Positions 45,690 through 56,400 of a DNA stretch of 64,000 nt are shown here, in pieces. Origin of the DNA: Cliona cf. orientalis. Its lineage: Eukaryota > Porifera > Demospongiae > Clionaida > Clionaidae. Location of the stretch: positions 5,638,546 through 5,702,545 of the forward strand of contig OZ005706.1 in assembly GCA_963930775.1 (NCBI GenBank), in the 5' to 3' direction. The notes under the pieces are model-generated. The model was not told where the DNA came from. It saw nothing but the letters and a program-made list of their open reading frames with translations, and searched no databases. Position 1 is the stretch's first letter. Each line of letters begins with the position of its first letter. The translations under genes and the position numbers were made by a program.

Positions 45690-45852
45690 ATAAACGAAGA
45701 TTCTTTTCGGACAACTTAACTGTTCGGTAAAACTTGCCGACGTTTCGACTAGATGCTCTAGTCATCCGGCTGATGGCACATTTAGCAGTCATCCTCAGGC
45801 AAAAGTGAAGCGAGGTGCGAAAAGGGTGGTGCTCTTATAGGCGTGGCTGCTG
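45690..45852 (-). repeat. Repeat with hammerhead-ribozyme-like core, copy 2
   Basis: On the minus strand CTGAGGATGACTGC, then GGATGACTAGAGCATCTAGT (hairpin), then CGAAACGTCGGC. Related to 15331-15476. It lies immediately upstream of the copy E promoter block. Confidence 0.4.
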
Positions 45853-45966
45853 AATCAGCATTAGCTACGAGCCCCACCCACTTTAGGAGACAAGATGAGC
45901 CTCTCCCACTTTAGGTTTACAGAACTCAGTAATCTGATTGTATACTAGAATTTCTAGATTCTTTCT

Positions 45967-46426
45967 AGTCTCGCAAGCCAGACCCTCACACTCCACAGCG
46001 TTTTAGTTCTTTCAGGAAAAACACGCGGAGGGAGGGTCTGGCCCACTGCCTATACCCGTTTGGATCCAGCCAGACAAGATGTTGTCTGGCCAATCAGATT
46101 CGTGGAAAATATGATTACGTCACGTTCAATGTTTATCCTGCGTATAGCTGGTGAACGGCGAGGTTTTTTGGAAGTTGACTTACCGTTTGGGCATTTTCTA
46201 CTATCGAAAAAGTAGCGTCGCTTGTTCAAGTTGTTTCTTTGTGCTTCCGTGGCTACCATTTTCGAGCGAGATTTTGAATTACATCACGCAGTTGAACGTC
46301 ATGTGTCGCAATGTTACGAAATCATGGATCCAAACGGGCATAGGCAGTGGGCCAGACCCTCCCTCCGCGTGTTTTTCCTGAAAGAACTAAAACGCTGTGG
46401 AGTGTGAGGGTCTGGCTTGCGAGACT
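45967..46426. mobile_element. Foldback element with 11-bp target duplication
   Basis: ~110-bp arms begin AGTCTCGCAAGCCAGACCCT and recur inverted up to GGCTTGCGAGACT (46426). AGATTCTTTCT flanks both sides (45956-45966 and 46427-46437) and is present once in copy D. Long arms and an 8-11 bp duplication fit a Mutator-like foldback (inference). No transposase frame. Confidence 0.85.
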
Positions 46427-46432
46427 AGATTC

Positions 46433-46700
46433 TTTCTTGCCAGCGAAGCAAACAAGTGAATTTTCGTGTCTCTGTAATCGACGCAATCCACGTCTCAGTG
46501 AAATTCTTTCGCGTTGGCTTCTTAGATTGTCTACATCCTTTTACCATTTCACACCAAGTAAGTCAGTATTGATGATCTGTACGCTAGCCGCGGTGGAGTA
46601 GAGTGATAGCGAGAGATAAACATCCGCCATTTTGTTCTTCCTAGAGTTACGAGTGTCGTTGATCTGCTGGTGGGCCAGGCTATCTATCGTCCAGGCTCCG
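46433..46700 (+). promoter_or_regulatory. Conserved 5' region of the array, copy E
   Basis: The least interrupted version of the block: TTCTTTCTTGCCAGCGAAGC ... GCTAGCCGCGGTGGAGTA ... CATCCGCCATTTTGTTCTTC ... ATCTGCTGGTGGGCCAGG. The leader ATG is at 46791. Confidence 0.45.
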
Positions 46701-46886
46701 CCCAACCTTCTCCTTGACCAATTAGATTGTCGTCAGATCAGCCACGCCCTCCTATTTTCACTTTTCATCAACAATAATTAATATCAGCTGATGTGTGATT
46801 TGTGTGTTGTGTGGTGGGCGTGGTTTGGGTCACTCCTGCTCGGAGTGTCCTGGTTGGTCATTGCCCTACGTCTCATCATGTCTGGA

Positions 46887-46910
46887 GATGTTGAGCTCAA
46901 CCCTGGACCT
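46887..46910 (+). other. 2A-like motif (copy E)
   Basis: DVELNPGP in the leader exon, preceded by VIALRLIMSG. The peptide is identical to that of copy D. Confidence 0.88.
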
Positions 46911-47274
46911 ATCGACCAAGGTTGGTCTCTCAGCAATGCCTGCCATCAGTGCCATTAACGTTCATTAATGATATTCATGATATTATTTTTATAGAAGATC
47001 AAGAGATTCTCTCTAAAGTGGATGACACAACTTTGGGTAGCTATGTAATTATGTGATAATAAGATACCTGTGATTTAATACACTGTAGCTAGTTAGCTAC
47101 TGCATAGCTAAACTTTTTCGAGCGATACAATTTTTGCTGATTTCGTGAATTATTGAGCACAGAACTAAAATCAGACCCCCCAAATAGCACAATTGTACCA
47201 TATTATGTATGATGAGCAGTGAAAATTAAATCCAAAATGGTATAGATCGCCTATAGCTATCCGTGAAAATTGAA

Positions 47275-47492
47275 TACCATAGGTAGGGTTTTAATTGTGA
47301 GTATCTATTAATTGCGAATTGCGAGCTTTTCTACATTTTGCAATTAATAGATTCGCAAACATAAACATGCACATATACTACAGTACGGTACGGGGTCACC
47401 TATCGCAATTATTGGATTCGCAATTTGGCCTGACTTGACTAGAACGCAATTATTAAACTACGCAATTAAAACCCGTCGTACGGTAATCATTT
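47275..47492. repeat. Inverted-repeat element with GGGTTTTAATTG ends
   Basis: GTAGGGTTTTAATTGTGAGT (47285) pairs with GCAATTAAAACCCGTCGTAC (47463). AATTATTG/CAATTAATAGAT motifs repeat inside. It sits in the copy E intron before the death domain; noncoding. Confidence 0.6.
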
Positions 47493-49155
47493 TCCACTAT
47501 ATATGGCATACTATTGTATGAGCTGATGAATACACTCATTGATATTCATATTTTTTTTCTTCCCAGAGGAGGATGACTGGAATATAGTGATTGATGAGTG
47601 CAGCTCAGTGGCTGCTAAGTGGGAGCAGGTCAGTGGGTTCCTTGGACTCCGTCTCTCCCTCATCGACACCATTAAACAGAACCACCCTGGAGACAACGTT
47701 GGCTGTTGGAATGATGCCCTCAAGCACTGGATCAAACACAACTACAACACAAGCAAGTTCCATGAGCCATCATGGAGGTCTCTGCTCAAAGCCATTGCTA
47801 GGGTCGACAGGGCACTCTTCAAGAAATTAGCTGCTGAGCACCAAAGTAAGAATAAACTGAGGTCGATTTTTAGTAGATTTTTGAAGAGGGAAATTTCATT
47901 TATATCTGTTGCAGTGAGTGTAGCTAAGTGTTGAAGTGGATCATGTGGAGAGAGACATGGAGAGGTTGAAGGTGTCAACAAGTGATATCCAAGAGTCTAA
48001 AGGTTAGCTACAATAACAGCATTAACTCGGCGAATACTTTCATCAATATGTACTGCCATTTTACAGATAGCGGTAATGCCATAAAGTTGCGTGATGCTGT
48101 TACACAGCCTGCCGACAGTGGAGGGGCTACAGTGGAACACCAAGGTGTGTATTGTGCTTAAGAAATTCTTACAAACTAATTGTATTACATTAGCATGATT
48201 CTAAAGGTTTGTATGATCTGCCCAATCTACTATTCGTGTTTTATCATCTCAGAACCAGTTGCTGAGTCAGACCCAACACTACCTTCCATATCTCTTCAAC
48301 AGAAGGAACAGCTTTGTGAAAGAAGATGCTTTGAGTCCGAACAAATGATGTACAAATTTCAGAAGCTATTCACAGACACAAAACGGTCACTACGAGGGAA
48401 AAAAGTTCCAGTTGATGAGCTAGTTGGTCATTTAGAGTGCTTAGGATCAATCAAACCAACATATGTAGATATTGGTCGATCTCCACTGCGAAGCCAGCTA
48501 CCAGGACTAGCTGATGCTAAGACTGTCGATGCTGTCATGTCTGTTGTCAAGTCAAGGACTACTGTTCATTCTTCAACTACCACATGGTGGAGCACATCAT
48601 TGACGAATTCGGGACGAAGCAAGACAAGGAGAACATGGCCAGCTACAAAGAGGACTTCACCAAGTATGCCGAGTGCTGCATTACACAGTGTCCTTCAGAG
48701 GTTGGGAAAATGAGTGAAGAGGCGTGCACTAACTTATTCGTAACACTGGATGATTTGTTTGACAATTGCGCCGTCAGTCACCTCAATGTATTCATTGGCA
48801 ACTTGAGGAAAATCCTGAAGATTCCTTCTAATATGTCGCTCAGGCTGTGTCGCGTTAATCTCGGAAGCATCAAGCTGATCTTTCAAATCGCTCTTTCTAT
48901 CCAGCAAGCCATCTTTCCTCTCTCCAGTGAGCAGGAAACAGAGTTATCCAGTCTAGGTGTTGTACAGCTCTCCTGTGGGGACTACCAGTTCACTCCACAA
49001 CAGACTGAGGTAAAGTTAACAGACCCTAGTGGATGGATTTGTTGAGTAGCTCCATTTTCTGTGTTTCTAGGAAGTGGTAGAGGAGCCAGTGATTGATGGA
49101 GACTCAGACCACACTGATAGTGGGGCAACTGTCAACAGCAAAAACACATGTGAGT

Positions 49156-50287
49156 TAAGTGGAAATCGGAAACGGAAAAGCTGAAATTGGGAAGTGGTCG
49201 TCAACATTCGTTGCGCTAATGGCATCTTTTGCGCATGCGCGATCTATTTGGAATGGCATTGCCTAGCCTCGTTCCCAGGCCCCTGCCATGTTTTCAATGT
49301 CTTGCGTGCGTTGAAAAGATCGGGGAGACTGGGGACGAGGCTAGCATTGCCAGTGTCTTTCTCTCGACATCTATCAGCATAGCCTGACAGCTGGATACAA
49401 GATTACTGGCTCGACCTAAGCTTGAGATACTAATAGTGACCCACTGACGAGAGATAGAGGTCTAACAGCCACACCACCTCCCATGCACCGGGTGAATAGT
49501 TACTACAAACAACAGGAAGACTCCAGTATGGCACCCAGACTCTGGGCCAGAGTACAAGATGCTGAATGTTATAGAGACCAGGCGGTAGAATTTTGAAGTT
49601 GGTGAAGGAAGTCCAGAGTGACAAACTAGATATCAGTACTCAGTGGCTGAGAGGTGATTATGGCCCTTGTTCAACGTTAAAAGTGGCTCAAATTCTGCTA
49701 TTATTATTCAATTTATTACCATGCTAAGCAGTAAACTATCAAGTAAAGAATCACACTGTAGCCAATAGCTACTAGTCTAACTACTTCAGGCTTGGTACAG
49801 TAACTGTTGATGAGCCTAAAGGCTCACAAAGTAGCTGTACTCTACAATCACAACTCGACATCAATGGAGCACTTACTGAATCAGATATCAATACAGGAGT
49901 CCATTAGTAACATAGTCTCATCGCCAGGCCCCTAGGGACGAGGCTAGTAGTAACATTAACTAAATTTTTGCTACAATTGCACTGGTGGTGCTATAATAAC
50001 TTATCACGGCCCTCAGATAATGATCACCGACAATACATTAATATTACTGGGATGTTTTACAAGGTCTTCACACTAGCTGCAGGGAACGAATAATACATCA
50101 ACCTTCATTAATTTTCTTATGCATGGCCAGATATCAAAGATACTAGCTCAATGCGTGCTCAACGCCGTTTATTTTTCTGACGATCACTACCAATTTTCAG
50201 CTTTTCCGTTTCCGCTTTCCGCTTCAGTTTTCCGTTTCAGCTTTCCGTTTCCGTTTTTCGTTTCCTCCGTTTCCACTTGCCCATTTT
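49156..50287. mobile_element. 1.1-kb foldback cutting off array copy E
   Basis: The left arm GTGGAAATCGGAAACGGAAA (49159) continues GCTGAAATTGGGAAGTGG. Its inverse lies at 50205-50280 (CAATTTTCAGCTTTTCCGTT ... CCGTTTCCACTTGCCC). A nested foldback lies at 49262-49345 (TAGCCTCGTTCCCAGGCCCC). It begins about ten bases after the linker-exon donor of copy E, where homology to the array ends. The interior has no supported gene. Confidence 0.65.
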
Positions 50288-50446
50288 AGACTATGCCTGC
50301 CTCCGTTTTTCAGGCAGGAAAGAGTGTACCCTCGTGCCTGTTAGTGTAGTTTTATCCACCCTCGCAAATACGGGTGGGTGGAGCTAAAAATCGCGATCAT
50401 CGTCTCGCTTCACGTTCGGGAGCACGGACGTACTACTATATCATCT

Positions 50447-53400
50447 ATGGCCGTACAAAAGATGATTCCTAGCAGAAGTTTGGTGCTGCTACTTATCGCT
50501 GAATTGCCAATTGTAAGTTGTCAACCATTCGATTTCCCCTCATCTCCCTCTCGATCACCCGGTCTTCAAGTGGGCGAGAATGGAAAGATCTACACAGCAG
50601 CGGGTAGCCAGTTGTATCGATTGAACAGCAGCCTTGGACTAGAAGAGACAAAAGAATTGAAAACTGAGGCTGTGAATATTTCCCTGAGCAGTGACGGTAG
50701 ATGGCTGGTAGTGTGTCTGACTGATTTCTCTTGTGAGGTCTACAACGCCAACAACTTCTCTGCTGGACACATCTTCAGGAGAGAAAATGCTGTTAGATCT
50801 ATAATGAATTTAGCATTATTCGCTGCTGAAGATAGCTTTTATGTTGGAAGTATCATGTCAAATAATGGAGTACAAAATAAGATGACTCTCAGTCAGTACA
50901 GATTTATTGCAAATCGAGAAGATAATAGTAAAATTGTTATGACAACATCTGCCACCTACGCTATCACCAGGAGGAAATTCGAAAGAAACTTTTACAGTGG
51001 TTTTGTGAGGGGTAGCTATGCTTATTACATTGCTAGTGATAATAATCCTCGAACAGACCGAGTTCACAGCTTCAAAGTGATGCGTGTGTGTCATGACAGC
51101 AACTTCAGTGCCCTCTATGAATTATCATTAGTATGTGTAAGCGCCCCCAGTGGTGATGTTAGGATCAGTGGAGTATCAGTGATGAATGAGGATTTTGGTG
51201 GACTTACAGGACCTGTAATAATCTTATCAAGGAATCGACCAAATTCACGACAAAATCAAGTCTGCCTCTACAGTCTTGTAGATATTGATAGAAAAATGCA
51301 AGCCAAGTATGATTCTTGCTCAACTGCCACTAGTGCCTCTTTTGAAGAAATTGATCTTGCATGGAGAGGGTCACGAAACTTTTGCTCCTTTTCAATGGTG
51401 AGCATTTGATCATGATTTGATACTATACTCATAGCTACTGTAGCTACATTATTGCATACCTTTGTTCTCTAATTTGGCAGTTCTCTCAAAGTCCAACTAT
51501 ATGCCAGTTTGGATCTGTTTCTCCTCTAGCACTGGATGATATTGTCAATGAGAATATTCAGGGTGAATTCAGAATCAATCTTGGCAGAAACTTTATCACA
51601 GCCTCTGTTGCAGTTATTGTGGACTCTTTTTCATTAGTGTTTGTAGCTTATGTGAACATAAATGGCTCTTTCATAACTGGGGTAAGCAGCTGCTGCTTCA
51701 CTGCATAATTATAGTCATTGATTGTCTTGATCCATTTTCATGCACGTTTTACGTTTAGTTTGATGTCACTGCTGATGTTAGATTGTTGGAGAGTGATGGT
51801 TTTGATATGTGGCTCATACCCAATGGACCTGCATGTGAGTCAACTTCATTGGCAGAATGAAACAGAGTTATTATATGCAGTCACCAGTACTTCTGTAAGT
51901 CTTAATCTGAATCACTGGTCCAATATTGGGATTTCGTACTAAAAATTAGTGTAGAAAATGTGTAGTGGACATGAGTATTAGATTTCATGCATCTGAAATT
52001 CGAAGAAAATTTGACATTGCCAACACATTTCTGTAACATCAGTAAATTTGATACGATGTGCTGCAGAAAACATGAACAGGATGTGATCTGTTATTACACA
52101 TTTTCTTTGGTGAAGGAAATATGGTCCGTCATGCTCTATACAAAATTTGATGTCCATAAAATTTGCTGCCAGTGCCACGGGTCGCTAGCATACTGTAATT
52201 ATTTCAATGATAGTAAAAATAATTATTATTATATAACTCATTATGCAATGCATGCGCATGCAGAAGTACTAGTGCATAATAATATTATTATAATAATACA
52301 CGTTAAAAATCAATACAAGGACATACAACTAAAACTGTTTCATCATTAATTTTACTTAGTACAGATAATCCACGGGAGTTTAAAAATTGTATGGGTATGA
52401 TATGAGAGCCTCCTTCAAAAAGATCATGGCACCAAACAGAGAGAGGCTTACCAAAATAGTCCACTTGAGGATGAAATTGAAACCATGAAAGTGATACAAG
52501 TATATGATTTAGATTAGTGCCACCAAGGGTAATGGTATGTGACAAAAAAGAGTTTATTCTTGCAGGACGTACAATTTCATTGTTGGTAACTGGTATCAAA
52601 ACGGGACCGAAATATTTACAGTTCCAAGTAACAAAAACTAGGGACGATGAATCTGAACGGCTTCTGTGGCTACCAAGCAATTTTTCATTATATCTTAATG
52701 ACTGATATTTCCAGCAAAAGCTTGGTAGCTCAATACTGGTAGATGGTGTGCCATAGAGTTCAGAGTAGAGGCGAAGTAGCGTTTGACATTGTACATCGTC
52801 TAAGATATATCTTGAGCGTGATGATGGTAGCTGTAAGTACCTTGGTATAGTCCATGGAGAGGAACTTTCGATTTGAATTGTACTTGGTGCTAATGTATCG
52901 GCGACTGATCCAACAAACCGCGAAGAATGCGACACGCTTGAAAAGTGTCTTTTAAACTCCTCTTGAAATTCTAATGGTAACTGTTCTGACATGACACTAC
53001 TGTCGTGAACAAAATGATCCATCAATTGGATTTCAATTGATCTCTTATTAGTAGGTGCACTGCCTAAAATTCCATTGTAGCGCTCAAAAGCATACAGCCA
53101 GAACCCATGTAGTGGCCCATAATCCTCAATGCATGATTTTAGATGACAGTGGAGGTGCATGTTCGGAGTAATGACTTCTTTTCCATATAGGCGCTCTGTT
53201 CGTCGACAAAATTGCATTAGTAAAGCATCTCCCAACTGAATGTTAGTTTTGGTAAGTTGTTTACAACAAAGTTGATGACACGCTAACACAAAATGTCGCC
53301 AGCACTCCAAATCTTCTCCAGTGATCATATCTTGTATGGAAAGAAGGGAGTAGTACAACACCCAGTTCTTCCACTGATCTGCTGTAAACGCAGAAAATCC

Positions 53401-56400
53401 TGATCGTATCTTATGGGGAATTCTACCCATACCTGTTGGTATTCTAATAGAGTCGACTCTCTGTTGGATTACATCAAATGAACTTTCTGGAATAATACCT
53501 TTATCTATCCATATATCTTTCAGGAAATGTTTAGCACTACCAAGAAATAAGTTGTGCATGGGGTCCACTATTGCCATCCGTGGGGCATCAAAGTATGGCA
53601 GTTTGACGAGTACAGAATATCGACAACCTGATTCGGACTCCTTTTTCTCCAGTTCGCTTAATGTTGTAGCATTTAGTAGTTGGAGGGAAGCCCGTCTGTG
53701 CTCAGGACCTGTTCTAAGTGTCCAGTTGTGCCGGTCAAAACCTGAATAGTCCAGTGCTCCAAATCCTCCTGGAAACCACTTGAAACACTTTGAACATGCA
53801 TAATGAGCTTTGTAAGACAAAAATCCACATACTTTCCTACATGCTGGAATGTCACATGCTACACATAGCAAGGCTGTTCGAAATGTTTTGTGTTCTCCAC
53901 CTGATACAATCAGCTCAACACCATCCCAAAATTTTAATAATTCACTGACTAGTGGGTCTAGGTAGGTGTTAATATGAAGCTCTGGCTCATGTGGTCCAGG
54001 GATAAGACCAACGAGTATCACATTCTCTTGCTTGTATCGCAAATTACGAGGTAAGTTCAAAATGGTTAAGTATATGGCACCGACAGAGTATTGTACATGT
54101 TTATATGGTCGAAAAAAATCCATATTCATCATAAGTGCAAGATTATTTGGCATTTGAAGAAACGGAACTCCATTGTGGACTAGAAATTCTTTCCAAATCT
54201 TTCCATCGTGTACATCATTGTAAATATCATCAGTATGCTCCAAATTTCTCCACTCTTCACACTTTTCAAGGAATCCAGGGCGATTAATAAAGCTTTGAAG
54301 AGATATTTCGAGGCTAAGATAGCAGTAAGTTACAAACGGGTACAATATACGTCGTCCACCAGATAGTTCCACAGTTTTGAGCAACGGGCAGGCACAGGCA
54401 GCTCTCATCCTTCGTTGTCGGTGATGGGGAAAGCGCTGAAATGAACAGAGTTTGGTTCTTTGAGCTGAACCACAACCATCAATGGAATCTTTAAGAAAAG
54501 ACAATCTGTGACACTTACGACATACAACATATCGTCGTAGCTTGAATCTATGAGAGTATTTATTTTGTGCCGAAAATAATGTACGAGGAAAAATCTGTGC
54601 CATTTCTTTGCACAAATCACTAAAACGTCCCAGAACAACTAAGAAAGTTGACAAAAATCCAAAAAGCAAAGACACTGCAGTATTTGACAGATGAAATGCA
54701 CCTTGTAAAGTGAGTAAGAACAGAGTCAACCATTGTACCAATGCTGTCGCTGTGGGAGATATGTTTACAAAAGCAATCTCTCCATCTTCGGGTTCACTGT
54801 CATCACTGATATCATTGCTTACGCTATCATTTTCCCATTCCTCCACACTCTCGTCTGAATTCATCAGGTCAATATCTGAATCAGGGCTAGAAAGTTCAGG
54901 AGACTCGGTACTGTGAAAATCACCCAGAAAATCACCATGACTGGAAGATGGCGGTGAGGAGGTTACAGACCCTCGTCGTGGCTTTTTGGTAGCGGCAAAC
55001 AGATCTGAACAGGAAGGAGGAGACTCTTCATCCGTATCACTAGATAACTGAGTATACCATCTTTCATTCGCCTGTATAGTGTTTACATTTTAATAAAAGT
55101 CAAGTTGATGGCGACTACTAAGTCAATTCATTAATATTATGGAACCTACCTGGTTGTAGTACAGTCGCTTATGGGATCGAAAAGTCTTGATTGTGACTGA
55201 TTGATTGCAATGTGGACATAGTCTGCGAGGGTTCCTACCACGCGTGCTGGTGGGCCTCTCGTCTTCACTTGAACTCCGCTCAGACATTGTTTTCTTATTG
55301 GCGCACATCAACAATGTCATGTGACTGGGGTCAAAGGTGAATTATTTCAAGTTTGGCGCCCTAACACGTGGTGCAAGATGGCGATGGACAGCTACACTGG
55401 CTACAGCGATCTAGAGGGCGAAACTGGAAGCCATGATGAACAGTTGTCTTCTTCATCTTCAGGATCTGAAGCATCTGACGTAGAATTGCCGTCCCGTGTT
55501 CGCGACAAGACTAATTATTCCACTGACCAGGTACTCGACGATTTGTTCCGTTTCGATACGGGAGGGATAAGAAAGAAAAGGTATCGAACGCCCTCAGATA
55601 GCGTCGATAAAGGTCAACCTTCTAAGCAATCTAGGAGCAGTCTACCCTCTAATTTTGGTCATGAAAAACGATCGAAGAAGACGGCAACTCCTAAGACGCC
55701 CTCTCGTACGCCACAACCTATTAGAAGGAATCCCTTAGGAAACAAGACCAACCCTAAACCTACCCAGGATTTTCAAGCTAGTGCACACAAAACTGGTGGG
55801 AAGGAGAGCAGGAAACAGCCACCGAACATTGGCAATTCATCTGATGAACAAGTTGATAATGAGCAATCACTGACCTTCCAGGACCAAGGAATCGCTTCTG
55901 CACTTGGCGAACTAACAAACACCTTGAAAAAGGTTGTGAAGCAGTTAGAGAAGCAAGAGTCACGACTAGATTCTGTTGAGAAAAAACTTTCCTCTCCTGC
56001 GGTATCAAGTTCCAGTAGTTCTGGAGACAGAAAGAAGCCCAAGATTTCTTTAGTTGTAAAGGTAAAGAGTGTAGCACCTGGTTGATGTGATATATTGAAA
56101 TATTCACATTCTATGTGCAGGCTGAAGTACGCCGTATATATCGTACTCTTCTGGAACAGGATGAAAACTTCACTGGTTTTGATACTGAAAAAGGGTACGA
56201 TTTTTGTATTACCGTAGTTTCCCGGGTAAGTGTATACTTTTGGCCAACATGGGTGGTTGATTTACCCCATGAAATATATATAGTGCATGTGTGGTTATCT
56301 GGGAAACTTTGATATTAAATATTACATGTCTTAGTGACATACTCAGGGAGAATTTTTGCCATGGGGAGGTGGGGTGGGAATATGTATAATTTGTACATGC

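Larger units (their letters stand above)
46791..49146 (+). pseudogene. Array copy E: leader-2A-death domain with broken downstream part
   Basis: Exons 46791-46920 (leader and 2A), 46995-47036, 47567-47845 (complete death domain, WIKHNYNTSKFHEPSWRS) and 47915 onward. An AGCT insertion in the fourth exon (~47922) gives TGA at 47932-47934. The middle-domain exon from 48253 has a GTCAA duplication at ~48551 that shifts its frame, and no ankyrin exon follows because a foldback starts near 49156. The donor of the second exon is also altered (GTATGT to GTAGCTATGT). If transcribed, the product would be a short 2A-released death-domain-only protein. Confidence 0.72.

Noticed and set aside
51759-51894. 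A 21-base intron (GTGAGT..CAG) that would fix the Sema exon frame
   Set aside because: Too short for spliceosomal removal; a one-base insertion explains the data better.
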